A stretch of 64,000 nt of DNA from JAITWN01 sp050486285. Its GTDB lineage: Bacteria; Pseudomonadota; Gammaproteobacteria; SZUA-140. This document shows positions 1 to 8,092 of the stretch, piece by piece. The notes beneath the pieces are model-generated. The model ran no database searches and was not told the DNA's origin. It saw nothing but the letters and a program-made list of their open reading frames with translations. Location of the stretch: positions 95,467-159,466 of the forward strand of contig JBJHCZ010000005.1 of the NCBI GenBank assembly GCA_050486285.1. Reading direction: 5' to 3'. Position 1 is the first letter of the stretch, and the number at the start of each line of letters is the position of its first letter. Position numbers and translations under genes: made by a program.

Positions 1-1
1 G

Positions 2-214
2 TTTCACATGGAGCAGGCGGGCGAAGAACTCTACGCGATCTACCATTCGCACCCGGCGAGTCCGGCCGTACCGTCGGCGATCGACCTTGCCGAGGCCGGC
101 TGGCCCGAATCGCTGTATCTGATCGTGTCGCTGAACACCAAGGGCGTGCTCGAGATGCGCGGCTATTGCATCCGCGGCGGCGCGTCGGTGGAAGTCCCGC
201 TCGAAATCGAGTAG
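2..214 (+). CDS. M67 (JAMM) family metallopeptidase, C-terminal part
   Basis: The reading frame is already open at the window edge, so this is the last ~70 residues of a longer protein. It contains the zinc-binding half of the JAMM motif, HSHP followed by seven residues to Ser and then Asp (HxH-x7-S-x2-D), close to the start of the visible part. The upstream catalytic Glu lies outside the window. Stand-alone bacterial M67 proteins of this type are usually about 130-150 residues and cleave C-terminal extensions from ubiquitin-like sulfur carriers such as MoaD or ThiS. The exact substrate is not shown here. It runs toward gatB and ends 2 nt before a large inverted repeat. Confidence 0.75.
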   Translation, partial: FHMEQAGEELYAIYHSHPASPAVPSAIDLAEAGWPESLYLIVSLNTKGVLEMRGYCIRGGASVEVPLEIE

Positions 215-215
215 C

Positions 216-417
216 GCCCTGCGCTCCGGCCCTGTCCGGTCACCACGGATACTCGCCTGAAGCCGGTGGGCCCTGACTCGTGACGGGAATTTACGGCCGC
301 AGGGATGCGGCCGTTAAGCGTACATGGATGTATTCACAGCGATTCCCGTCACGGGTCAGGGCCCGCCGGCTTCAACCACCGAAGCCTCGACGACCGGACA
401 GGGCCGGAGCGCAGGGC
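216..417. repeat. Nested inverted-repeat element between convergent genes (copy 1)
   Basis: Outer arms of 26 nt (216-241 and 392-417) are perfectly complementary. Inner arms of about 33 nt (258-290 and 342-374) pair with two mismatches. The ~51-nt centre (291-341) contains GCCGCAGGGATGCGGC followed by ACATGGATGTATT. The same central motif recurs at 55628-55663 inside a similarly nested hairpin whose arms have a different sequence. It lies between the M67 stop and the gatB stop. A bidirectional transcription-stop role is plausible but inferred. Confidence 0.8.
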
Positions 418-424
418 AGGCGGG

Positions 425-1870
425 TCAGATCGTATCGGCGGACAGCTTCTTCGCGAGCAGCGCATTGACCTGGGCGGGGTTGCCCTTGCCCTGGGTCGCG
501 CGCATGACCTGGCCGACGAAGAAGCCGAACAGCTTGTCCTTGCCGGCGCGGTATTGCGCGACCTGGTCCGGGTTCGCGGCGATGATCCCGTCGATGACGC
601 GTTCGAGTTCGGAGCTGTCGGTGATCTGGCGCAGACCCTGCTTGTCGATGATCGCGTCGGCATCGTCCTCGCCCTGCCACATCGCCTCGAACACCTGCTT
701 CGCGATCTTGCCGGAGATCGTGTCGTCGGCGATGCGCGCGAGCAGGCCGCCGAGCCGTTCCGGCGAAACCGGGCTCGCATCGATATCGAGGCCGGCGCGA
801 TTCAGTGCGCCGAGCAGCTCGCCCATGACCCAGTTCGCGGCGAGGCGATGCTGGCCGCCGGCGGCCCGGCTTGCAGATTCGAAGTAATCCGCAAGCTCGC
901 GACTCGCGGTCAGCACGCCGGCATCATAAGCCGACAGGCCGTAGTCGCTGATGAAACGGCTGCGTCTGTCGTCCGGCAACTCGGGCAGCGCCGCGCGTAC
1001 GCCGTCGATGAACGCCGCGTCGAGTTCGACTGGCAGCAGATCCGGATCCGGGAAATATCGGTAGTCGAAGGCCTCTTCCTTGCTGCGCATCGAGCGCGTC
1101 TCGCCGCGATCGGGGTCGTAGAGCCGGGTCTCCTGCACGACCTCACCGCCACCCTCGAGGATCGCGATCTGGCGCTCGACCTCGTACTCGATTGCCTGCT
1201 CGACGAAACGGAACGAGTTCAGGTTCTTGATCTCGGCGCGGGTGCCGAGCCTGTCCGATCCCTTCGGCCGCACTGACACGTTGGCGTCGCAGCGGAAAGA
1301 ACCCTCCTGCATGTTGCCGTCGCTGATGTCGAGCCAGCGCACCAGCGTATGCAGCTTCTTCATGTACGCGACGGCCTCGGCGGCGCTGCGCAGGTCGGGC
1401 TCGGTAACGATCTCGAGCAGCGGCGTGCCGGCGCGATTGAGGTCGATGCCGGTCATGCCGTGGAAATCCTCGTGCAGCGACTTGCCGGCGTCCTCCTCGA
1501 GGTGCGCGCGGGTGATGCGCACGACCTTGACCGCATTGTCGCCGACGGCGATCTCGAGCCGGCCGCCGCTGACGATCGGCAATTCATACTGGCTGATCTG
1601 GTATCCCTTAGGGAGGTCGGGATAGAAATAGTTCTTGCGCGCGAACACCGAACGCCCGGCGACCCCGGCGCCGATCGCGACGCCGAAGCGCGCCGCCAGC
1701 CGCACCGCCTCGCGATTCAGCACCGGCAACACCCCGGGCAGGCCGAGATCGACCGCGCAGGCCTGGGTATTCGGCTCGGCGCCGTAGGCAGTCGACGCGC
1801 CGGAGAAGATCTTGCTCCGCGTCTTCAGCTGGACATGCGTTTCCAGCCCGATCACCGTTTCCCATTCCAT
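425..1870 (-). CDS. gatB: Asp-tRNA(Asn)/Glu-tRNA(Gln) amidotransferase subunit B
   Basis: GatB of the GatCAB complex activates the misacylated side chain of Glu-tRNA(Gln) or Asp-tRNA(Asn) with ATP and accepts ammonia channelled from GatA. The 481-residue length is normal for the family. The N-terminal cradle domain carries the signature GLPGVLPVLN near residues 43-52, and the C-terminal third matches the helical GatB/YqeY tail that reads the tRNA. It is the last gene of a gatC-gatA-gatB run on the minus strand, 12 nt after gatA, which implies one transcript and balanced subunit supply. The ATG start fits the conserved beginning MEWETVIGLETH. Confidence 0.96.
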   Translation of the reverse strand: MEWETVIGLETHVQLKTRSKIFSGASTAYGAEPNTQACAVDLGLPGVLPVLNREAVRLAARFGVAIGAGVAGRSVFARKNYFYPDLPKGYQISQYELPIVSGGRLEIAVGDNAVKVVRITRAHLEEDAGKSLHEDFHGMTGIDLNRAGTPLLEIVTEPDLRSAAEAVAYMKKLHTLVRWLDISDGNMQEGSFRCDANVSVRPKGSDRLGTRAEIKNLNSFRFVEQAIEYEVERQIAILEGGGEVVQETRLYDPDRGETRSMRSKEEAFDYRYFPDPDLLPVELDAAFIDGVRAALPELPDDRRSRFISDYGLSAYDAGVLTASRELADYFESASRAAGGQHRLAANWVMGELLGALNRAGLDIDASPVSPERLGGLLARIADDTISGKIAKQVFEAMWQGEDDADAIIDKQGLRQITDSSELERVIDGIIAANPDQVAQYRAGKDKLFGFFVGQVMRATQGKGNPAQVNALLAKKLSADTI

Positions 1871-1882
1871 GATTCGCTCCCG

Positions 1883-3337
1883 CTATTCGAAGCCGGCCGG
1901 CAAACGCCGGTGCCAATCCGTCTCGCCCTGATAGACATGGGCCGCGTTCAGCAGCCGCGCCTCGTCGAAATAATTGCCGATCAGCTGCAGGCCGACCGGC
2001 AGGCCGTCGACGAAGCCGCAGGGGATCGACATGCCCGGCAGACCGGCGAGGTTTGCCGCGATCGTGTAGATGTCGCAGAGGTACATCGTCAGCGGATCCT
2101 GGTCCTTGGCGCCGAGCGGAAACGCGGGCGTCGGCGCGGTCGGCCCCATGATCACGTCGACCTGCTCGAAGGCGCGCGCGAAGTCGGCGCTGATCAGCCG
2201 GCGTACCTTCTGCGCCTTCAGGTAATAGGCGTCGTAGTAGCCGGACGACAGGACATAGGTGCCGACCAGGATGCGGCGCTTGACCTCGGCGCCGAAGCCC
2301 TCGCCGCGCGAGCGCTTGTACAGGTCCATCAGATCGCGCGGCTCGGCGCAGCGGTGGCCGTAGCGCACGCCGTCGAAGCGCGCGAGGTTCGACGAGCACT
2401 CAGCCGGCGCGACGACGTAATAGGCCGGCACCGACAGGCGGGTGTTCGGCAGACTGATACGTACGATCCGCGCACCGAGCCGCTCGTAGGTCGCGATCGC
2501 CTCTTCGACGGCGCGCCCGACGCCGGCATCGAGACCGGCATCGAAGTATTCCTCGGGCAGACCGATGCGCAGGCCCCGGATCGGCGCATCCAGCGTCGCG
2601 AGGCAGTCCGCCGGCGCGCGCTCGACGCTGGTCGAATCCCTCGGGTCGAAACCGGCCATCGCCATATAGACGCGCGCCGCGTCCTCGGCGCTGGCCGTGA
2701 TCGGTCCGGCCTGGTCGAGGCTCGACGCGAACGCGATCATGCCGTAGCGCGACACCGCGCCGTAGGTCGGCTTGAGTCCGGTGACGCCGCACAGCGCCGC
2801 CGGCTGGCGGATCGAGCCGCCGGTGTCGGTGCCGGTCGCGGCCGGCACGAGACGCGCCGCGACGGCCGCGGCCGATCCCCCCGACGACCCGCCGGGGACA
2901 GACTCGGTATTCCAGGGATTGCGCACCGGGCCGTACCAGCTGGTCTCGTTCGACGACCCCATCGCGAACTCGTCCATGTTGGTCTTGCCGAGCATCACCG
3001 CGCCGGCCTGTTTCAGGCGCAGGACGACGGTCGCATCGTAAGGCGAGATGAAGTCGTCGAGCATCCGCGAGGCGCAGCTGGTCCTGACGCCGCGGGTGCA
3101 GAAGATGTCCTTGTGCGCGATCGGGATGCCGTCGAGCGGGCCGGCCTTGCCGGCGCGCAGGCGTTCGTCGGCGGCGCGCGCCTGCGCCAGCGCTTCGTCG
3201 CCGGTGACGGTGATGAAGCAGTTCAGGCGGGCGTCGAGACGCGCGATGCGGTCGAGCAGCGCGCGCGTCAGCTCCTCGCTCGTGTAGTCGCCGGCGCGCA
3301 GGCCGGCGGCCAGTTCGCTGATCGTACGGGTATGCAT
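1883..3337 (-). CDS. gatA: Asp-tRNA(Asn)/Glu-tRNA(Gln) amidotransferase subunit A
   Basis: GatA is the amidase-signature subunit that hydrolyses glutamine and passes ammonia to GatB. The Ser-cisSer-Lys triad is visible: Lys76 in IPIAHKD, the cis-Ser at 151 in GGSSGGSAA, and the nucleophile Ser175 in GTDTGGSIR. The length of 484 residues is typical. It sits between gatC (7 nt upstream) and gatB (12 nt downstream) in the same operon. Nothing unusual is seen. Confidence 0.97.
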   Translation of the reverse strand: MHTRTISELAAGLRAGDYTSEELTRALLDRIARLDARLNCFITVTGDEALAQARAADERLRAGKAGPLDGIPIAHKDIFCTRGVRTSCASRMLDDFISPYDATVVLRLKQAGAVMLGKTNMDEFAMGSSNETSWYGPVRNPWNTESVPGGSSGGSAAAVAARLVPAATGTDTGGSIRQPAALCGVTGLKPTYGAVSRYGMIAFASSLDQAGPITASAEDAARVYMAMAGFDPRDSTSVERAPADCLATLDAPIRGLRIGLPEEYFDAGLDAGVGRAVEEAIATYERLGARIVRISLPNTRLSVPAYYVVAPAECSSNLARFDGVRYGHRCAEPRDLMDLYKRSRGEGFGAEVKRRILVGTYVLSSGYYDAYYLKAQKVRRLISADFARAFEQVDVIMGPTAPTPAFPLGAKDQDPLTMYLCDIYTIAANLAGLPGMSIPCGFVDGLPVGLQLIGNYFDEARLLNAAHVYQGETDWHRRLPAGFE

Positions 3338-3344
3338 CGCGGGC

Positions 3345-3632
3345 CTATTCGATGACCTTCGGCACCAGGTACAGGCCGCGCTCGACCTGCGGGGCGATCG
3401 CCTGGAAATCCGCCCGCCGGTCCTCCTCGCTGATCTCGTCCTCGCGCAGGCGCTGAACTGCGTCCAGCGGATGCGCCATCGGATCGACGCCCGACGTATC
3501 CATGGCGTTCATCTGCTCGACGAAGGCGAGGATGTCGGACAGGTTCCGGCAGTAACCGTCGACCGCGGCGGGGTCGATCTCGAGACGCGCGAGATGCGCG
3601 ATCCTTTCGACATCGGACTTGTTCAGGGACAT
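3345..3632 (-). CDS. gatC: Asp-tRNA(Asn)/Glu-tRNA(Gln) amidotransferase subunit C
   Basis: GatC is the small subunit that wraps around and stabilises the GatA-GatB complex. The 95-residue protein begins MSLNKSDVERIAHLARLEI, the standard N-terminus of the family, so the ATG at 3632 is preferred over an in-frame upstream start at 3683 that would add 17 unrelated residues. It is the first gene of gatCAB and diverges from mreB. The intergenic region therefore holds promoters for both directions, and the sigma-54-like site for mreB lies within it. Confidence 0.93.
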   Translation of the reverse strand: MSLNKSDVERIAHLARLEIDPAAVDGYCRNLSDILAFVEQMNAMDTSGVDPMAHPLDAVQRLREDEISEEDRRADFQAIAPQVERGLYLVPKVIE

Positions 3633-3677
3633 GACGAACTCCCGTAGTTCTCCCGGCCAAACGCAAAGAATTGCATC

Positions 3678-3693
3678 TGGCACTTAACTTGCT
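3678..3693 (+). promoter_or_regulatory. Sigma-54 (RpoN) consensus promoter upstream of mreB
   Basis: TGGCAC-N5-TTGCT is an exact match to the sigma-54 consensus, with GG and GC correctly 12 nt apart. It points at mreB, and transcription would start near 3704, about 78 nt before the ATG. No activator site was identified, so use in vivo is inferred. Confidence 0.5.
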
Positions 3694-3702
3694 TTGCTTT
3701 TA

Positions 3703-3731
3703 TTGCTATGGCTTGGTGCCGCTGATAGAGT
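3703..3731 (+). promoter_or_regulatory. Possible sigma-70 promoter for mreB
   Basis: TTGCTA, a 17-nt spacer, then TAGAGT (four of six matches in each box), about 50 nt upstream of the mreB ATG. This is a weak prediction by eye. It overlaps the expected start site of the sigma-54-like promoter. Confidence 0.3.
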
Positions 3732-3781
3732 ATCACCGGCCTCGGCCCCCCATACCTTATTAAACAGGAAGCAAGTCCACC

Positions 3782-4828
3782 ATGTTCAAAAGGCTGCGCG
3801 GAATCTTTTCCAACGATCTGTCGATCGATCTCGGCACCGCGAACACGCTGATCTACGTCCGGGGACAGGGCATCGTCCTCGACGAGCCGTCGGTCGTCGC
3901 GATCCGGCAGGAGCCGGGCACCGGGGGGCAGCGCACGATCGCCGCGGTCGGCGCCGAGGCGAAACTGATGATCGGCCGCACGCCGGGCAACATCACGGCG
4001 ATCCGACCGCTGAAGGACGGCGTCATCGCCGACTTCACCGTGACCGAAAAGATGTTACAGCATTTCATCCGCAAAGTGCACGAAAACCGCTTCTTCCGCC
4101 CGAGCCCGCGCGTGCTGGTCTGCGTCCCCTGCGGCTCGACCCAGGTCGAGCGGCGCGCGATCAAGGAATCCGCGGCCGGCGCCGGCGCGCGCGAGGTCTA
4201 CCTGATCGAGGAACCGATGGCAGCAGCGATCGGCGCCGGGCTGCCGGTCGGCGAGGCCAGCGGCTCGATGGTGCTCGACATCGGCGGCGGCACCACCGAA
4301 GTCGCAGTGCTGTCGCTGAATGGCATCGTCTACTCGGCGTCGGTCCGCATCGGCGGCGACCGCTTCGACGACGCAATCATCAATTACGTAAGGCGGAATT
4401 ACGGCAGCCTGATCGGTGAATCGACCGCCGAGATGATCAAGCACAAGATCGGCTCGGCCTATCCCGGTAACGAGATCCGCGAGATCGAGGTGCGCGGGCG
4501 CAATCTCGCCGAGGGCGTGCCGCGCACGTTCACGCTGAACAGCAACGAGATCCTCGAGGCCCTGCAGGAGCCGCTGTCGGGCATCGTCGGCGCGGTCAAG
4601 ACCGCGCTCGAGCAGACACCGCCGGAACTCGGCGCCGACATCGCTGAACGCGGCCTGGTGCTGACCGGCGGCGGCGCGCTGTTGATGGATCTCGATCGCC
4701 TGCTGACCGAGGAGACCGGTCTGCCGGTCATCATCGCCGAAGACCCGCTGACCTGCGTCGCGCGCGGCGGTGGTCGGGCGCTGGAAATGCTCGACGAACA
4801 CAACGGCGACATCTTCGCAAGGGAATAA
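3782..4828 (+). CDS. mreB: Rod shape-determining protein MreB (actin-like)
   Basis: MreB forms membrane-associated actin-like filaments that orient the elongation machinery for side-wall peptidoglycan. The 348 residues are full length. Actin-fold motifs are visible: the N-terminal phosphate loop SIDLGTANTLIY, the second phosphate loop VLDIGGGTTEVAV near residue 165, and the adenosine motif LTGGGALL near 295. It leads the operon mreB-mreC-mreD-mrdA-mrdB, which encodes the core elongasome. The divergent region before it contains a perfect sigma-54 consensus, unusual for this gene. Confidence 0.98.
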   Translation: MFKRLRGIFSNDLSIDLGTANTLIYVRGQGIVLDEPSVVAIRQEPGTGGQRTIAAVGAEAKLMIGRTPGNITAIRPLKDGVIADFTVTEKMLQHFIRKVHENRFFRPSPRVLVCVPCGSTQVERRAIKESAAGAGAREVYLIEEPMAAAIGAGLPVGEASGSMVLDIGGGTTEVAVLSLNGIVYSASVRIGGDRFDDAIINYVRRNYGSLIGESTAEMIKHKIGSAYPGNEIREIEVRGRNLAEGVPRTFTLNSNEILEALQEPLSGIVGAVKTALEQTPPELGADIAERGLVLTGGGALLMDLDRLLTEETGLPVIIAEDPLTCVARGGGRALEMLDEHNGDIFARE

Positions 4829-4888
4829 CCCGTATCGGCCGGTACGGCGCCGTATTGCGGGCGACAGGATGACCACGAGAGGTGTGAG

Positions 4889-5746
4889 ATAAAACCCCTA
4901 TTTCTGCAGGGTCCCTCCATTACCCTCCGCGTGGTGGTGCTGGTGCTCGTGTCCATCGTGATGATGACGATCGACCATCGGCAGCATCACATGGAGAATG
5001 TCCGCCAGGTGATCTCCTGGATCGTCTATCCGCTCCAGTACATCGTCAGCCTGCCGGCCACGACCGGCGACTGGTGGGGCGAGAGTTTCTCGTCGCGGCG
5101 CGTACTCGAGGAGGAGAACCGCACCCTGAAGGCGCGCCAGTTGCTGCTCGAGACCCAGCTGCTGAAGCTCGAGGCGCTGGAGGCCGAGAATCACCGGCTG
5201 CGAGACCTGCTCGACTCCTCCGCGAACCTCAATCAGCCGGTGCTGATCGCCGAACTGGTCTCGGTCGACATGGCGCCGTTCTCGCGCCAGATCGTCATCA
5301 ACAAGGGCAGCCGCCACGACATTCACCCGGGCCAGCCGATTCTCGACGCCAGCGGCGTGATGGGCCAGGTCGTGCGCGTATCGTCGTCGACCAGTACTGC
5401 GATGCTGATCACCGATCCCAGCCACGCGCTGCCGGTCGAGGTCAACCGCAGCGGCCTGCGCGCGATCGCGCAGGGCACCGGCGAGGCGCACCGGCTTGAA
5501 CTGACGCCGCTGCCGCGCAACGCCGACATCATCGAAGGCGATCTTCTCGTCACCTCCGGTCTCGGCGGACGCTTCCCCCCTGGCTATCCGGTCGCCCGCG
5601 TCACCGGGATCGACCGCCAGATGGACAGCCCGTTTGCGCGGGTCAGCGCCGAGCCGCTGGCCCGCCTCGAAAGCACCCGCGTCGTGCTGCTGGTGGTAGA
5701 ACCACGCCCGCGGCAAGGCAGCGAAGACGCGCAGGAGCAGGACTGA
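4889..5746 (+). CDS. mreC: Rod shape-determining protein MreC
   Basis: MreC is a bitopic inner-membrane scaffold linking MreB to PBP2 and RodA. It has one N-terminal transmembrane segment, a coiled coil near residues 65-105 and a periplasmic beta-barrel domain. Family resemblance (KPLFLQGPS then TLRVVVLVL) begins directly after an ATA codon at 4889, which has an AGAGG ribosome site 6 nt upstream. No ATG, GTG or TTG exists in this frame between the mreB stop and GTG 4931. Starting at 4931 would remove 14 residues of the usual N-terminus. An AUA start or a base error are the two explanations. The stop overlaps the mreD start by one base. Confidence 0.9.
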   Translation: MKPLFLQGPSITLRVVVLVLVSIVMMTIDHRQHHMENVRQVISWIVYPLQYIVSLPATTGDWWGESFSSRRVLEEENRTLKARQLLLETQLLKLEALEAENHRLRDLLDSSANLNQPVLIAELVSVDMAPFSRQIVINKGSRHDIHPGQPILDASGVMGQVVRVSSSTSTAMLITDPSHALPVEVNRSGLRAIAQGTGEAHRLELTPLPRNADIIEGDLLVTSGLGGRFPPGYPVARVTGIDRQMDSPFARVSAEPLARLESTRVVLLVVEPRPRQGSEDAQEQD

Positions 5747-6222
5747 TGGCCCGCGGCAGCGGCATCATCGTCGCCAGTTTTGTCGTCGCCATGATGCTGA
5801 CGATCGTCCCGCTGCCCGGCTGGCTCGCCGCCCTGCGTCCGGAATGGGTCGCGCTGGTGCTGATCTACTGGTGCATGGCCCTGCCCAACCGGGTCGGCGT
5901 CGGCGTCGGCTGGACGCTCGGCCTGCTGGTCGATGTGCTGCGCGCCGGCCTGCTCGGCCAGCATGCGCTGACCTTCGCGATCATCGCCTATATCACGCTG
6001 CAACTGTATCAGCGTATCCGGGTCTTCCCGCTGTGGCAGCAGGCCTGCAGCGTGATGGTGCTGGTGTTCCTGCACCTGATCCTGCAACTGTGGATCATGG
6101 GCATTTCCGGCGACACCACTCACGGCTGGACCTGGCTGCTCCCGGCATTGAGCAGCATGCTGATCTGGCCGATACTGTTTCTCGGCCTGCGCGACCTGAG
6201 ACGCAGGTTCCGGGTCTCCTGA
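5746..6222 (+). CDS. mreD: Rod shape-determining protein MreD
   Basis: MreD is a small polytopic inner-membrane protein of the elongasome that works with MreC and PBP2. The 158 residues contain about five hydrophobic segments, the first immediately after the start (IIVASFVVAMMLTIV). Length and composition match the family. The ATG shares its first base with the mreC TGA, pointing to translational coupling. mrdA follows 19 nt downstream. Confidence 0.93.
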   Translation: MARGSGIIVASFVVAMMLTIVPLPGWLAALRPEWVALVLIYWCMALPNRVGVGVGWTLGLLVDVLRAGLLGQHALTFAIIAYITLQLYQRIRVFPLWQQACSVMVLVFLHLILQLWIMGISGDTTHGWTWLLPALSSMLIWPILFLGLRDLRRRFRVS

Positions 6223-6241
6223 ACGGCGTTACGGTGCGGGC

Positions 6242-8092
6242 ATGCCGATACGGCTGACAATCAAGGACAACATCCGGGAATCCCGTCTGTTCAATGAGCG
6301 CGCGGTATTTGCGCTGGTCATCGCCGTGCTGCTGCTGTTGCTGATCGGCGGACGCCTGATCTGGCTGCAGGTGATCAGCCACGCCCACTTCACGACGCTG
6401 TCCGACGAGAACCGCATCAACATCGTCGCGGTGCCGCCGATGCGCGGCTTCATCTATGACCGCAACGGCGTGATCCTCGCCCAGAACATCCCGTCGTTCA
6501 GCCTCGAGGTCATCCCGGAGCAGGTTGCCGACATCGATCGCACGATCGAGCAGTTGCAAGAGTTCATCGCGATCAGCGACGAGGATATCCGCCGTTTCCA
6601 TCGCCAGCGGCGCCAGAGCCGGCCGTTCAACAGCATCACATTGCGCTTCCATCTCAACGACAGCGAGATGGCGCACTTCGCGATCAATCGCCACCTTTTC
6701 CCGGGCGTCGAGACCGAGGCGCGGGTGATCCGCCACTATCCGCACGGCGCGCTGGTCGCGCACGCGGTAGGCTACGTCGGCCGCATCAACGAAGATGAAC
6801 TGCGTAACCTCGACACCCTGAACTACAGCGCGACGAACTTCATCGGCAAGGTCGGGGTCGAGCGCTACTATGAGGACATGCTGCACGGGCAGGTCGGCTC
6901 CAAGCAGGTCGAGGTCAATGTCCTCGGCCGCCGGATCCGCGAGGCCGCGCACAGTATGCCGACGCCGGGGCGCAACCTGCATCTCGCGCTCGATGCGGGA
7001 CTGCAGCAGGTCGCCGAACAGGCGCTGGAGGGCCGCCGCGGCTCTGTCGTCGCGATCGATCCGCGCAACGGAGAGGTTCTCGCCTTCGTCAGCACGCCCT
7101 CGTACGACCCGAACCTGTTCGTCACCGGCATCAACGCGCGCACCTTCAACGAACTGCAGAACTCGCCGGACAGGCCGCTGTTCAACCGCGCGCTGAACGG
7201 TCAGTACCCGCCGGGCTCGACGATCAAGCCGCTGATCGGACTCGCCGGCCTCGAGGGCGGCAGGGTCAGGATCAACACCACGACCTTTTGCCCGGGCTGG
7301 TTCAGCCTCGAAGGCGACAGCCACCGCTACCGCGACTGGCGCGAGCACGGTCACGGCACGACCGACCTCGAAAAGGCGATCGTCGAGTCCTGCGACGTCT
7401 ATTTCTACGACCTCGCGCGCACGCTCGGCATCGACCGCATGCATGACTACCTGACCCAGTTCAACCTCGGCCGCGCGACCGGAATCGACCTCAGGAACGA
7501 ATCGCCCGGCCTGATGCCCTCGCGTGAATGGAAGCGCTCGGCGCGCCGCCAGCCCTGGTACCCCGGCGAGACCCTGATCACGGGCATCGGCCAGGGCTAT
7601 ATGCTGGCGACGCCGCTGCAACTCGCGCAGTCGACCGCCGTGCTCGCCAACCATGGCCACGGCCATGCCCCGCGCCTCGTGCGCTCGATCGAATCGCCGG
7701 AAAACGGGGCCCTTGAACCGGTGGACCCGTTGCCGCTCGCCCCGGTCGAGGTCGTCGACCCCGACAACTGGCGCGATGTCGTCGAGTCGATGCGCAAGAC
7801 CGTGCACACGCTGCGCGGGACCGCCTTTGCGATCAGCCGCGGCGCCAATTACACGATCGCCGGGAAGACCGGCACCGCGCAGGTCTTCGGCATCGGCCAG
7901 GACGAACGCTATATCAAGGAAGAAGTTGCCGAGCGACTGCGCGACCACGCGTTGTTCATCAGTTTCGCGCCGGTGGATAAGCCGCGGATCGCGGTCGCCG
8001 TCATCGTCGAGAACGCCGGCAGCGGTTCCGCGGCGGCGGCGCCGGTCGCGCGCAAGGTCATGGATCACTATCTCGGAAGGGACGGGACATGA
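6242..8092 (+). CDS. mrdA: Peptidoglycan transpeptidase PBP2
   Basis: PBP2 is the class B transpeptidase that cross-links side-wall peptidoglycan made by RodA. The protein has 616 residues: a short cytoplasmic tail, one membrane anchor near residues 22-43, a pedestal domain, then the transpeptidase domain. All three active-site motifs are present: S326-T-I-K (catalytic Ser326), SCD near residue 383, and K542-T-G. It lies between mreD and rodA, and its stop overlaps the rodA start in an ATGA junction, the usual pairing of transpeptidase with SEDS polymerase. Confidence 0.97.
   Translation: MPIRLTIKDNIRESRLFNERAVFALVIAVLLLLLIGGRLIWLQVISHAHFTTLSDENRINIVAVPPMRGFIYDRNGVILAQNIPSFSLEVIPEQVADIDRTIEQLQEFIAISDEDIRRFHRQRRQSRPFNSITLRFHLNDSEMAHFAINRHLFPGVETEARVIRHYPHGALVAHAVGYVGRINEDELRNLDTLNYSATNFIGKVGVERYYEDMLHGQVGSKQVEVNVLGRRIREAAHSMPTPGRNLHLALDAGLQQVAEQALEGRRGSVVAIDPRNGEVLAFVSTPSYDPNLFVTGINARTFNELQNSPDRPLFNRALNGQYPPGSTIKPLIGLAGLEGGRVRINTTTFCPGWFSLEGDSHRYRDWREHGHGTTDLEKAIVESCDVYFYDLARTLGIDRMHDYLTQFNLGRATGIDLRNESPGLMPSREWKRSARRQPWYPGETLITGIGQGYMLATPLQLAQSTAVLANHGHGHAPRLVRSIESPENGALEPVDPLPLAPVEVVDPDNWRDVVESMRKTVHTLRGTAFAISRGANYTIAGKTGTAQVFGIGQDERYIKEEVAERLRDHALFISFAPVDKPRIAVAVIVENAGSGSAAAAPVARKVMDHYLGRDGT

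Noticed and set aside
280..468. Short plus-strand ORFs inside the first nested hairpin
   Set aside because: They follow the inverted-repeat sequence, are Arg-rich and end inside gatB antisense.
1906..1925. Possible second sigma-54-like site (GTGCCA half) in gatA
   Set aside because: Spacing between the GC and GG elements is off by one and it lies within coding sequence.
1349..3355. Plus-strand open frame of 668 codons opposite gatB/gatA
   Set aside because: Antisense shadow produced by high GC; composition is Arg/Ala/Asp-rich with no family resemblance, while the opposite strand encodes clear gatA and gatB.
6095..8068. Minus-strand open frame of 657 codons opposite mrdA
   Set aside because: Shadow of mrdA, which has all transpeptidase motifs on the plus strand.
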